Below are positions 24,815 through 37,900 of a stretch of 64,000 bases of DNA, piece after piece. A program made the translations under genes and the position numbers. The notes under the pieces were generated by a model that saw only the letters and a list, made by a program, of their open reading frames with translations, did not search any database and was not told where the DNA came from. How positions within the stretch are numbered: the first letter of the stretch is position 1; the number at the start of each line of letters is the position of its first letter. Source of the DNA: Sipunculus nudus (taxonomy: Eukaryota > Annelida > Sipuncula > Golfingiida > Sipunculidae); contig CM049322.1 in NCBI GenBank assembly GCA_026874595.1, positions 42,148,340 through 42,212,339 of the forward strand, given 5' to 3'.

Positions 24815-26290
24815 ATGATAGGAAGTAAAATGGATGTCCCTCTAAGTTTTATCTTACAGCAGGAAGATTCTTGCCTAATTCTTGCGCGGAAGGTGATACA
24901 GTCTAAAGCTGTACACATGCTCCAGAAAGCTGGAGCAAATCTGAATGTAATGACCAGCTGGAATCAGGCAGGCCGTTCCGAAAGCATGTCGATCCTCCAT
25001 ACAGCATGCATTATTAGTTTTGTGCTTTCTTTCCTTTTTCTGTTACGTGAAAGAATAATTCTGAACAACATCACCGCGAGTGGAGAAACAGTCTTCCATT
25101 AAACTGTTTAGCGTTACCCGGAAAGCCTGGTACCACTGATTCTAATCTGCAATGGGTTTGAAGTCAACATTTTGACAGTACCAGGGTCAAGCTTATTAGA
25201 AACCTCGAGGAAACATGCGCTTTTCTCAAACTTATGGATACTTTTGGAGGCAGCTTGGTATGATACAAGAGGAATCAAGCAAGCATTATTGATTACAACA
25301 GTCGCACAGTGTCGACTGAAGAAATTATAGCAACTGAAAACCATCAAATCGATAGCAGCTTGAATAGGAACACATCTGAGGAGAACTCATCGGATATAGC
25401 CATTGAACTTGAGGGAATGCTTAAAACCTATTGTGTGAAAGTATTTCAGATTAAAGACGATAACAGTCAAATACGATTCCGAATACAAACCACCGTCGAT
25501 TTTCACCTTGAAACTATTTTTCGAAAGCAGTAATTCGGATACCTCAGATTATGAGTGGTGTCATGAGGAAGAGAGTGATTCAACGGATGAGGACGAGTTT
25601 CGACTCACTGAATACGAAGATGCACCACTTTCTGCAGAAGAGAATGAAATACCGGATATTGTTCAGAATAAGAACAAATTTTACAAAATGCATGTAATAG
25701 ATAGTCCAGGCGAGGATGGAGATGATGAATCAAATCGTCCAGAAGCAGAGCTCCGAAATGAAGAAGAGGAAAAACAAGCTCTTCTGCAGAAAAATGAAGT
25801 CATCAAAACCAAATTTCAAATAAAAGCAGATTACCTTCGCGGATACAAATATTTGCGTGAACAACTATATGAAGTCCGCACTTTGGAGGGTCTGTTCCGA
25901 AGGTCAGTCAGGAAAGACTTCACCAACAGCATCTGACGGATTAAGCATTGTGGAACCTTTGAAGAAACTTAAACTGCCAAGGAGATTTGATGATTTTATT
26001 TTATTCAGATACATGCTTTTTATGACAGATCTGCATATCAAATACAAGGGACAAAAGCTGATCTTAATTGACTAGAACTAAATCTTCTAGACTGGTAATG
26101 CATGAAGGTTCTTCCTCACTTTATAAATATAATAAATGTTCTAAAAGAACATGAACAGAATACAGCATTCTCCTTCTTATATGGAATTTTGGATGTCCGC
26201 GTTGAATATATCGGTATAGAAAGCAACATTTCACACTTGGTCATAAGTACGGGCTTTCTCGTTCAAACCTTAAGAAGAAAGTAATATATC
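24815..26290 (+). pseudogene. Decayed intronless coding remnant, ankyrin-like then acidic
   Basis: The plus strand has a series of open pieces in shifting frames without splice signals. At 24815-25102, MLQKAGANLN and ILHTACI resemble ankyrin-repeat phrasing; a following frame (about 25120-25330) reads ...ICNGFEVN...LLETSRKHALF...LLEAAWYDTRGIKQALL, also ankyrin-like. At 25508-25936 a 142-aa piece is strongly acidic (DTSDYEWCHEEESDSTDEDE) with an EEEEKQALLQ stretch. The family is not established. The lack of introns and the many stops suggest a retrocopy or an old transposon cargo. Confidence 0.35.
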
Positions 26291-26454
26291 TCATATGGAG
26301 GATACATATATGTAAGACTCATGGTCAGGAATAGTTTGATTAAAGAGATAAGGCAATAAAATGAAGTGCTCAGTCATCCCTGGACTTCATAAGAAGACGC
26401 CAGAGTGTGACCAAGGCAAACATCAAGTGCACATGAACGTATTTAATATACAGT

Positions 26455-27211
26455 TAAACCTCGCCTAACGACCAGCTCGGTAAAGCTACCACCTGAAAAA
26501 TAAGAAACACTTTTTTTACCGTCTCAGTCTTTTTTGTCCCCTGCTTTGCGTCAGGTTTGGGATTGGTTTTGTAGTGTCTGGTTGGAATTGGTTTTGGAGT
26601 GTCTGGCTTCTGTTTGTCTGACTGTCCGTCTGTCAGGTTGTTTTTGTTTCCTTGCGATAACTTTCTAAATATTATCCTATTTCGTTCAAATTTTGGTCAC
26701 TGATTGCTCTCATGGTTACCTTGCTTGGGATTGGTTTTGGAGTGTCTGGCTTCTGTTTGTCTGTCTGTCACTCTGTCTTTCCGTCCGTCAGGTTTTTGTT
26801 TCCGTGCGATAACTTTCCTAAATATTATCCTATTTCATTCAAATTTTGATCAGTAATTGCTCTCATGCTTATCTTGGTTGAGATTGGTTTATGGAGTGTC
26901 TTGCTTCTGTCTGTCTGTCTGTCTGTCCGTCAGGTTTTTGTTTTCAGGTGATAACTTTCCTAAAAATCATCCGATTTTATTCATATTTTGGCCAGTGATT
27001 GCTATCATGCATACCTTGGTTGGGATTGGTTTTGGCTGGCTTTTGTCTGTCTGTCTCTCTGTCTCTGTCTGTCCGTCCGTTTTCAAGCATAAAAACATCC
27101 CAAAGCGGGCGACATTAATACCACGAATTTGCTTGTTTTTTTTTTTTTGCTTTTTAATACTTATTTTAGACGACTAAATCGTAAATACGACCACTTCATC
27201 GAGGTCCCGTT
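26455..27211. mobile_element. Possible pogo-like element remnant carrying a CTGT-rich minisatellite
   Basis: TACAGTTAAACCTCGCCTAA at 26454-26473 resembles a Tigger/pogo terminus. A partly matching inverted end (GACCACTTCATCGAGGTCCC) lies near 27187-27207, so the ends are diverged. No transposase is seen between them. Confidence 0.35.
26555..27090. repeat. Minisatellite, about four units of 141-153 bp rich in (TGTC)n
   Basis: Units start near 26589, 26731, 26884 and 27025 with TTGGTTTTGGAGTGTCTGG-like sequence. They continue through CTGTCTGTCTGTCCGTC, TTTTTGTTTCCGTGCGATAA, CTTTCCTAAATATTATCC and CAGTGATTGCTCTCATG. Units are diverged, so the array is not recent. Open frames of repeated SVCLSVCLSV type are artefacts. 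Confidence 0.7.
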
Positions 27212-27918
27212 GTCGGATGTACTCGAGATTTCTTTGCATACGTATAAATGGAAATGTATGGCGAATAGTAATCTTGGACAGCAGTAACGATTCCAAAATG
27301 GTACTGGTTCCCGGGATTAATTATAATTAGATCTTGACTGAAAGTATCCGAGACTTGTTAATATATGTTTCATAATTTGACGAAGCTTATGTATCAGGTG
27401 CACATATTATACATATATGCGCATAATATTAATATTAATATTATGTTAATATATCTATGGACAAAGATGCTTATGGTTATTTAGATATACTTGGGTTTAT
27501 ATCTGAATCATATGTTCCTAATGTTCCCATACAATGAAATGTTTACAATTCGTAAAATTAAGATTTCTTTTTAAAGATGAACATTTAAAAGCACATATTT
27601 CCAATTATGTTAATTTTGCTATGACATTTTTGCTATGACATAGATATTTTCAAAATATATCTGCTCTTTTCAATGTGAAAATCTAAATACAATAAGATTA
27701 TTCATGAATTGCAAAACGAATTTGAGCTAGTACACTGTTTGTTCAGCAGATGTGTTTTAAGGAAATGCACGGCGGCACATGGTGATGGCGTTAATATATA
27801 ATTATCCAATGTATGTGTCCGGCAGGTATACATGCGGGTGCATATAACCTCTGTTGCCTCATATTCACATCCCTCTCTCTGTTATATGGTCATAAAAAAA
27901 ACAAACAGAGTCAAAGTA

Positions 27919-27964
<46 letters not shown>

Positions 27965-28160
27965 TTCAACCATAAAACCAAAGCTTAGGTTACATTTCTT
28001 ATGTATTTTTTAGCTAACTGTGAACTTTTTCTGTATAAACTTGTTTGCAATTTGATATTTTGGGATTTTTTAATTAGTAGACTTCCATTACGAATGTATA
28101 GTGATAGAGCTTTATCCGGGTAACTTCATCCAAAATTTGGAAAAGAAAATATCATGCAAA
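27212..28160. other. Gene-free AT-rich stretch with (TA)n at 27921-27959
   Basis: Nothing beyond short AT-rich repeats (AATATTAATATTAATATTATG near 27425) and a TA microsatellite was recognised. Confidence 0.5.
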
Positions 28161-28168
28161 GCACCGAC

Positions 28169-28465
28169 TTAAGGGTTATCAAGACCAAATTCCTTTTGAC
28201 TGAATGTTTGCCACCTTAAAAAGGGTTTCATGGTGCAGGTCAAACTTACGATTGAGTATATTGATAAGTGGTTATCATAGTTATTCCATTCGTCGCCATT
28301 CTTAAGTATATTAGTCGGGTCTTTGTGATGTAAATTATCTTTTGTTATAGATTTTACATTTCGGTTACCTTTGAATAATAAGTGTGGTTCCAAATAGTAT
28401 TTACTGTTAAAATTTATAATGTTAATGTCTTTACCTAATCCTTCAATCAACCGTTTTGCTATCAC
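28169..28465 (-). pseudogene. Possible fragment of an L1-like LINE ORF2 C-terminal region
   Basis: A 98-codon open frame contains YYLEPHLLFKGNRNVK and DEWNNYDNHLSIYSI. This is reminiscent of the region after the reverse transcriptase in L1/Tx1-like ORF2 proteins, which the LINE at 52879-56280 also represents. The similarity is weak and judged by eye. The adjoining sequence to about 28700 has only broken frames. Confidence 0.3.
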
Positions 28466-28699
28466 TGTTTAGCATGACAAAGTCTCTGCAAAAACAACAT
28501 TTTCTGCAGTATGTACAAGTCATTCATCTTTTATCTACCACGGTCATACTATTGTTACATTATTTGTTTCTTAATTCTTGCTATACTATTTACCATTATC
28601 CCAGATGTCCCAACTTATTCAAAATTGTTCTTATCTTGTGTATAAAATCGCCTTGGGCAATGAGTGTTAAAATAAAGTGTTTAAAATTGAAATCATGAG

Positions 28700-30215
28700 G
28701 CCTTTACAACGTTAATTTTAATGACGACACCTAAATTCAGTCTACTTAATGATGCGATTAGGTTCAATATTCCAGTTTTGTCCAGTATAGGTGTATTCTA
28801 AAAGCTTATATGTAACCCCTTCGTGAATCACCCCTAATATCTTAATTTTAAAACTAAGGGAAATCCTGCAATTATTATGATCAGTATTATTTTCATTAAT
28901 ACACGTGGTATTTATATGAATCCTGAATTACTTCAATAGCGTTTTATTCTCTGACTGTTCATTTAAAAAAAGCAGCAATAACATCTGCCTATTCACTTAG
29001 TTGTACCTAATAGGTAGTTATAAACAATGACATTTTGTTATTCTCTCTTATTTAACATGAAGCATCCTTGACGAACAACCACTCTTTTCAGAGGGATCAT
29101 GACCTTAATTTACCAAAGTTCGACAAACAGCGTTCAGTGTCTTGCAATATATGAAATCTGACCTAAAATTATTTTTTAAACGACTAATGCTTTAGAAAAG
29201 TAAAAAGTCCGTGGAATATTCTAGCGAAATTCGAACTCCTCTGATGTTAGTACATTTGGTGTACCGAGTTACTTCCTCAGTCATACGTATATCTTGGAAC
29301 CCCTTCCGCCTTTTTTGAGGTGTGAACTTAATATCTCGCTTTTTGTTTCAGCTGGATCTCCTTTACTACTGCATGCTTTATTTTTTAAATGTTAAGAGTT
29401 GTTTTCAGTTGTCGTGTCTTAATTTTTTTTATTTACTTTGATTTGCCTGATTTTTTGTTAGCTTCCTGTTTATTTCCCCTGTTCATTGGAGTGTCTATCA
29501 GCCACGTTTGTAAATTGCGTGTCACTCTTCTTTGTGCCGGAATGTGAGAGAGATGTCAACTGGCTCCCGCATTTGATGCACAGGCGTTTGTCCGCGCTGG
29601 CCGGTATTTCCCCATTTCTTCTTCAGGATGGTTTGGGGCGGCAGTTTGGAAATTGATGTTCAATTTAAAGCGGCCTAATCACCTATCTGACCTTTTTAAA
29701 TTAAAGGGGAATCCGTTGGAGCTTTTATAAAATATAACGTGGATATCACTGCATACAGGCTGCTTGTTTTGTTTGTATCAATGTGCTTATAATATGTGGG
29801 GGCCGCCGAAATAAAACATATTCAACTAAGGTAGCTAGTGGCAAGTCGGATAAGCCAGAGCTTTGCAAATGGCGTTTTGCAATAAGTGACCTTTTTATCT
29901 CCACATATATGCAACCTACCACCTTAGCTTACACGTTTTTCCCCTTTTGTGAATATCGGTGTCTTTACAAACATGTTGTTGAAAAATAAGTTCATACATC
30001 TTTCACGGTAGCGTTATAAGAATTTTTTAATAAACAGAATTACCGCAAGGTCATTAATATAAATATATATATATACACAGGCAAAGCTAGAAACCACGTG
30101 AATTCTTTTTCAAAAGGCAGTTGAATGGGCTGCTATATACACCCTATTTCATCGATTGCCTTCTTATTTTTTTTTCAGATTTATTGGTGGAGGTTACCGC
30201 CTTTACTGTTTAATG
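28700..30215. other. Gene-free stretch with a weak tRNA-like motif
   Basis: No exon or element ends recognised. On the minus strand near 29220-29280 there is GAGTTCGAATTTC, B-box-like, after CTCGGTACACCAAATG; this may be the head of an old SINE. Confidence 0.4.
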
Positions 30216-30219
30216 CCTG

Positions 30220-30500
30220 CTTAACTAAGTAGTATGTAATTCGCAGAATTTCATTCGATTCCGGCATCAGGGGCTTACACGAGGTCATCTTGGCGTCAAT
30301 CAGACTCGGTATACCACTCTTGCTGGTCCGGGGTATGTGTCTGAGAAACCCCCGAAGGTTGCACTCGTTTGAGGATAAAACATGACTGTCGGGCTCCGTC
30401 TCCACAATGCCTTTAAGAACCTTGAGAATCGAACTCCCGGTTTTGAGTCCTGCGCTTTACCCCTGGTGCACGGAATTGTCTTCCTCTGATCCTTTTTGGT
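30220..30500 (-). mobile_element. tRNA-derived SINE
   Basis: On the minus strand the sequence starts near ACAATTCCGTGCACCAGGGGTAAAGCGCAGG (first part A-box-like) and has GGGAGTTCGATTCTC as a B box. A body then runs through AAACGAGTGCAACC... and CATACCCCGGACCAGCAAGAGTGG. The body matches the SINE at 49290-49550 (CGGGTCCTTGGTGTGTATCATCC and the GTACCAC...CAGTCTCG... block), so both belong to one family. Confidence 0.55.
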
Positions 30501-30625
30501 TGGATATTATATATCAATCTTTATTTCATTCTATATTGTTAATTTGATATAGCCCTTTTTCCATATAGCCCTAGAATTTATTTTCCTGTTGGAAAGTGCG
30601 TCATCCATCTTTCTTTTTTTTCAAT

Positions 30626-31969
30626 TTAAACTCCTATACATTGATATACTTATTACGAGCAAATAACAGTGTTTCAATGTCAGGTTATGGAAATACATGT
30701 TGGTTGTAAGGTAAAGATTAGTATGTTTTAATTTCAATATACTTCTTGAAAAAAAAACCCATCATATCTGTAGAAGCCCAAAGACTATGAGAGATATACA
30801 TCGGATTGCCCGCTAAATGCTATATACGATTCATGTGTTACCTCATTTTGGCCCATAGATGGACATAGAATCCTGCAACTCTGGTCCTTGGGCCAAACCC
30901 AAAGCTATTCGCGTAAGCACGTCTGTCATGCAACGGCTGAATGGTTGACGGGAGATACCGGACTTGAAGTTACCAATACTTCATAATTCATGTAACATAT
31001 TTAAAAAAAAAAACAGCAAACAACCCCTTAATGTATTAAAGATAATGCTCAGAAGCAGTTCTTCCCTGGGCGTCAACATCATTGCATCTAGCATTGTATA
31101 TAAGTTAGGTTGGGTTTGTCCCTTATCGCGGAAATTGAAAACTAGTCTATTATGGCCTAAATAAGAAATACCGTATCCGTCTTCTGTTGGACTTGTAAAT
31201 TAATTATACTCAAGGCTTGACGCCATAAGTCACACCCGTCGATCAGAAAAAAAAATTGTTGTTTAGATGCATACGGATGGATTTAAATGATTCCATGCAA
31301 ACAATATAAAATGGATGATTTTATATTATAATTTTTATTAAATTTTATTGCATTATTTAGCGTACATAGTGGTTATCCTCGCACATTCGCATCGCATATC
31401 ATTTGACCCTACCCAAGGGGGAAGGGGCTAATTTCATATTGTGGGGGAAAACCACTTCCATCCCCATATCCCCCACACCCTACTCCCCTCTCTTGTACAC
31501 AGAATCCTTTGCAGCAAGGTTTTATTTAAGAACCCTCTACTTTTTTGTTAGAGTAACATTGTCAGCGGTGTTATCAGAAAAGAGTCCTAACCGGGGGAGG
31601 GGTGGTGGGGTTAGGGACAAGTATTTTCAAGGAAGAGATATTGGCGGATAGCCAAAGGCCGAGGGGGTAGGGAGTGGACAGGGTTTTCCCCTCAGGCGGT
31701 GTGTAATGGTTTCGACGGTTTTCATTTAAAAAAAATGAAACAATTTTGGCACAAAATATCAGGGAGATATCATCAGAAACAAGAATTACAATTAGTAGAA
31801 AAGCTGCTGGTATTGCTAACAGTGTATTCATAAGAACAGGTATATATTAATCATGCGTATGATTAAGTTGTTAAGAAATAAACTCAAAAAGTGATAAATT
31901 TCCTCCAAACTTTAACAAATGTTTCTCCGAAGGTCATATGTCCTTCTTTAATGAAATATGTGAACTCAT
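30626..31969. repeat. 3' flank of gene B, duplicate of 4497-6005
   Basis: Collinear with the 3' flank of gene A; see that entry for shared landmarks. The similarity continues through the last exon into intron 9. Conserved reading frames are absent before the exon at 31970. Confidence 0.75.
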
Positions 31970-34900
31970 TTAAAATTTAATGACCGTCCGTCCCAGTCGT
32001 TTGCCTCCCGCGAGGTCACTCAGTACTGCGGGAACCTCCGTTAAGGTCACGTGGGTGATAGGTGGGGCCCTCAACTAGAATGAATGCAAATTAAATTGTG
32101 AACCAGAGTATAATTTACATGCTTAAAGAGTATAATGAAGCAAATTTATCATAGCATGCGGATATTATATATATTTAATATAATATATGATATAATTTAA
32201 AAATAATATACAATGTATAATAAAGTATGATAATGTAGGATTAATGTTGTATTATATAGTATAACGTTACAAAATTTAGTTAATATATTGTATATCATTT
32301 TGAATTTTGTTTTGATTGGACGCTAAAGATCTGAGTGTTAACTTAATTGAGCGAGTAACAACTATTATAATTGTATAAAAACTACACAAACAAATATAGT
32401 GTAATATTATTTTAAAACAAATTTATAAAAAATTTAAAAAATATAAAATAAATTAAAATATATGGTACGATACACTCTAGATGTTTATAAATAATATATT
32501 GCAATGTTGATACTGTAAAAAGTATTCGTCAAAAGATAAAGAATACAAACCATTGAATCTGCAAAAAAATACCAATATAGCGTACACTTGAATGTTGGTA
32601 AAGAATTAGCGTTTAACAAATTATGCACATCGAATATGCCTCAAACTGGCTTTTAGCAATATAAGTTTTCACATTAGAAATTAAGGTAATATAATAAACC
32701 ACCTTGCCCTCAGCGACGAGTCTCGTTACTTCTCTCAAATCGTCTCGGTTACCCGCTAGAGACCCCTCGATAGTGATACATCTGAGAGTGAGGTATGGAC
32801 ACTCCGCGACCAGCTGACCTCCGTGACCCCCCACTGGGACCATCTTAGCACCCTAATAATATATAAGGTGACTCGTACAGGACATACAGAAATTTATTTT
32901 TATCTCGTTCCCACGCGATAGTATCAAACTAGATATAAAATATAGATAGACAATACAGTAAGACCTATATTTTTTAATCCTTAAGGTATGTTTCTGTACA
33001 CTGGATTAAGATTATGGTCAATTGTTTGCATGCATATCGAGCGACTCGTACAGGACATACAGAAATTTATTTTTATCTCGTTCCCACGCGATAGTATCAA
33101 ACTAGATATAAAATATAGATAGACAATACAGTAAGACCTATATTTTTAATCCTTAAGGTATGTTTCTGTACACTGGATTAAGATTATGGTCAATTGTTTG
33201 CATGCATATCGAGCGGGCTTAATACGCTGACCAGAAATGGTGCAACAGCGACTCATACAGTACTCATGGGCCATTTTTTTTTCAGAGAATGTGTGAGAGG
33301 CTAAGGGGGGTAGTTCAGATAAAATGAAATATTATTGTGGAAACACCTGAGGGGAAAATTGATCAGTTTTCTCGTAAAAAGGTTTATTCCCTGAAAGAGG
33401 GTAAAAAGTTGGCACACTACATCTCCTAAAAAAGTGACACGCCCACGCCTATAATGAAGTGTCATGGCTGACACCTTTTGGTGTAAGCTTCTCCCTTGAG
33501 AGACAACATAAACCGACATATTGTTTACTCTGTTCAGTATACCCTAGACTATATAACCCGAACCTTTAACCCTGACCCTAAAAAATTAAAATATTTCAAT
33601 TGAAGATAAAATACAAACCAGTGTATAAGTTTATCTTATATGTTTAATACACAAGGGTTTATTTCACCTGTAGCCTAATAATGGGGACCGTACATGATAA
33701 AACAAATTTATTTTTATTTCATATTGATGCCAAAGTTTGCTTTTATTGTATCAAATTGAAGCTTGGGACCTTGTCTACAAGTTCAGTCCAAGTGGACAAT
33801 GATCTGCCCGCTAGGGGGCGCTTGGGGCCATCATAAAGCTGAACCTTCGTTGATGATCAGCATGGCAATGTTAATCGGAATAGGGGCATACATGACATAC
33901 ATGGTGCACCGAATTAACATGATATACATTGATATATGTCATATACTTATTAAAATAAGATATAATGTATAATATAATGAAGTTTATATAAAAAATATCT
34001 AAGGAAATTAAAATAAATCTTATAAAATCAAGTATAATATGATATAATAAAATATACTGAATATGATATTATATATGAATCAATATCTCCGAGAACGATT
34101 TGCTTTTGACTAGAAAATCACGCGAAATCACCTAAATATAATTTAGTAACATGATTTAATTAAATAAATGAGCTCAGCAGAACAAGAACTTCATAAAAAT
34201 TGTGACGTGCATCCATTTTCTTTAACTGACAGTCGACAATCGACCAAACAATTGAATCTGTTCTTTAAATACACTGTTTATTTATATGAATAATGAAAGA
34301 ACATGCAGTAAAACATAATAGACCCAGCTGATTTGTTGAAAATATTTACTAAGTCTGCTCAGCTCCGAGAGTTCTCTGGATTTTAATGAACAACTCGCTC
34401 ATACCAGAAATGAATGAGAGTCTTTGCAAACAATAGGTCTGTCCGGTTCTATCGACTTGGGATTAAATAAAACCATATCTTTGATGATCAGCTTGTAGAA
34501 AGTTATCAAAAACAGCAAGTGATTGTGAATTTGGATTCACATCATATGGAAAACTTCAGTTCACTGTGCGGCCTTGGCAAAAAGCGACTACAACTTTGAC
34601 CGGCCTGACTGTGGCGCTGCAACCCTGAACGCTGGAGAAATTATCAGGTCATCAACAAAAGGTAGATCATTTTTAGAAGAGCATAATGAACCATATGCCC
34701 CATGTTACTTCGAAATTTAGATTCTTTGGTAAAAGTACAGTCGTGCTTCATTATCATCATAATGGTCAGTAGAACAAGGTGTAATTTTCATACAAGGATC
34801 TAGCCGAAATTTCAAGTAGTTCATAAAGCTTGAGTTTGTAAAATAAAGTACAAATCCACTAAATAATGAAACGTATACTGTATGTTACCTTCCACGTTAT

Positions 34901-37900
34901 ATATTTTGCGTCCCTTTAAAAGTTTAGGATATATGATGTGTTACATTAAACGGTCTGCCGGGAAATACAACACCAAAGTTAAAATCTTTAAACTGACAAA
35001 GCCACATATTATTCTTTTGAGAATTAACTTATTTTAATTGGATGTAATTTGTTATTTATACTGAACGCCTAAATATACTGTTTATATAAGCTAGAAGTAA
35101 CTGCTTTCATTTGCTGTATTTTTACTATTAATTATTTATTTCTTTTCAGACTGAGATGGCTAAGAAAAAAACCTGCGTGTTATGCCAAAAAGAAACTAAT
35201 GGGGAACTCGTATGTCAACTTGACAACCCGGTTGCTGCAAGGAGAGAAGAACCATATCGGTACATTATAACCCTTCATAATCAGTTCAAAGAATTCGAAG
35301 AGGCCCCCCCCCCCCATCCTAACTTAGAACTTCAGATGAAGAATCCGTGCGAAAAAGCCGCGCACCCTGGCATTAAAGATGTCGCCAGCTTTACAAGGCA
35401 TCATCACTTGAACTAGCCCTGCCTTGTCTTTAGTGTATTGATGTTTACTGCTAAAATGTTTCACTTGAAACGTGATTCCTTGTATCGTGATAGACGCGAC
35501 GTAACTCAGTTCTAGCTCTTATCACTAAAGCCCTGTAAAGTCCGTATGGCGAATCCCTGATATTTGCATATTAGGGCGTCACAAGGCTCCTGCCGATTCC
35601 CTTGCATTTGCATATCAGGCCGCCCGGCCTCCTGTGAATGGCATCGTTGCTATGAAGAGGCTAACAGCATCCCATAGGCAATAGACAGCTCAACCCGCTT
35701 GGTAATATTCGCACTGAAATCATGCATGTTTTTAGAAAGTCCATACATGGACCTTCGTGTCCTATGATATATCTCTGCTGTTCGAACATACGGTCCATGG
35801 GCAAATGTAAGTGTATTGTAGACAAATTCGCATCGATTTTGTACGGTGTATTTGTTAGTGTTCAAGTTACACATGAAAGTTTTGCCACTGTTGAGTTGCC
35901 AACTCGCTGAAAGTCGTGATCGTTTCAGTCAGCCGGTACATGAATAAGAGTTTGACTGCGTTCATCGCGTGTGGACCTGAATATCTCACGCTGATTGGCT
36001 GAGCTGGAGACACATTTTAAACCGGCCTGCTGCGATAAGCAATGGTCTGATAAACGGTGACATACTGACTCACTGAGGCTGAGAGTTTTATATAGTATTA
36101 AAAATCTTGCCGTACTCAAATAGCCGAGGACCTAAACATATTAAGACTGATAAAAATGGAAATATATATATATATATATATATAGAAAGCCCGAAGCCTA
36201 CAATAGGCGGTTACTGAATTAACCATGTTGGTATTGAAATAAGATTCTGGGAAAGACCACTATAATTACTCCTTACGTCACTGGGAATGACCTTAGTTCA
36301 GCGAGGCGGTGATGTGTGGCGCTGACTGTCCGGTACGGCCCAAGTTTACCAGTCGATGAAATAAGAGGGTCAGAGAATGGTACGTAGTTATGTAAGTTGC
36401 CGCGTGATATCAGTACCGACACTAAGTGCGACACAGTGAGAGCCGTTTGATATCTCTGTCAGAGCCATTTCATTGACTGGGCCAGTCTACACTTGAACGA
36501 ACGAAAAGACGTTCTTTGCAAGGGCAACCTCCTCAAAGAAAAATACCAAGGCGGTGCAGTTCAGTTATTAATCGGCTCTTGTGCCTCTTTTGCGGTAAAG
36601 AAACAAGTGAGACAGATCATTCTTTCCAGAAACTTAACCTTACCAAAGATATTCATGACAAAGCAGTAGTACTAGCAGAAGATAATATTGTTGTTCGCCT
36701 TGCTGAAGGGGACCTGGTTGCAATTGAGGCCAAATATTAACGGACTTGCTACACTGGATTCAATCGAGGGTTCAGATAATTAATCCGAAGGCAGGACCAA
36801 AGAACAACAAGCGTATATACTGAAGTAGTTATAGAAAAAGAGCTATTACAGTTCATCGAAGAAGAAGTTGCTGCAGGGTGTAAAATGTTTGCACTGCAAG
36901 ATTTGACAAATATGATGACAGAAAGATTGCATGAACATGGCATCCAGAAGTCCGTGAACAGAACTCGTCTGAAATAAATGGTACTTGGACGCTTCACTGA
37001 TTTACGAGAAGAGAAAGGAGTTCGTGATAGGGTGTTTCTTATATGCTCGGAGGCAGCTAGAAAGATTATATCAGATGCCAGTCAGACACCAGAGGAAGAG
37101 TCACGCACATTATTATTAGCCGCTTCAATTCTACGTAAAGCCGTCCTAGAGCATGATAATTACACATTCAAGGGTTCGTTTTCAAGTGGTTGTGAAAACT
37201 CGGCTGTTCCTGGCAAAATGAAGTACTTCTTCCGACAGCTACTTGCAGGACCAAACTCTTCGCCAGCTGAAGAAAAGTCAAGGAAGGTCCTCTTTGTGGG
37301 TCAAACAACTATGCTGAATATGACTTCATTTTCTGCAAACTTGAAGTGCGAACCACCCCTTACTCTGTTCTTGGAACTGAATGTGCATTTTCAAACAAGA
37401 AGAAGGAGGTTGGTCCAACTCTTACATGAAAACTGTCTGAGTGTGTCCTATAAAAGGATAATTTCTATTTGTGCTGCCCAGGCTATTGCTGAACAAACTA
37501 AGCGTAACTCTGATACCGTTTTTCCTAATTTTCTTCGTAATCACATTTTTACAGTTGCAGCTCTTGACAACTTGGATCACAATCCTTCATCCCGGACAGC
37601 CACCTCTTCATTTCATGGAACTGGAATTTCAATTTTTCAGTTTCCATCCCTAGGTAAACTTGGTGTGGACCAAGAACCGACAGAATTCGACTTCCGAGTA
37701 CGACATTCAGGCACAAGTGGATCCATTCTGCCATCAGCATACACGTTTGATCCACCTGTTTGCAGAAACCTGATACACCAACCTCCAGAAAGACATGTAG
37801 AGCCAATCGTTTTAGAATCATTTGAGAAAGAAAGAAATCATGAAAAATCGTGGATGACAGCAGTGCATTCCATGCTGCATGAAGATTCTGACTCACAACG

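Noticed and set aside
26857-27177. Open frame with repeated SVCLSVCLSV-type residues
   Set aside because: Translation of (TGTC)n minisatellite units.
30181-30405. 74-codon minus-strand open frame
   Set aside because: Lies within a tRNA-derived SINE and matches the non-coding body of the SINE at 49290.
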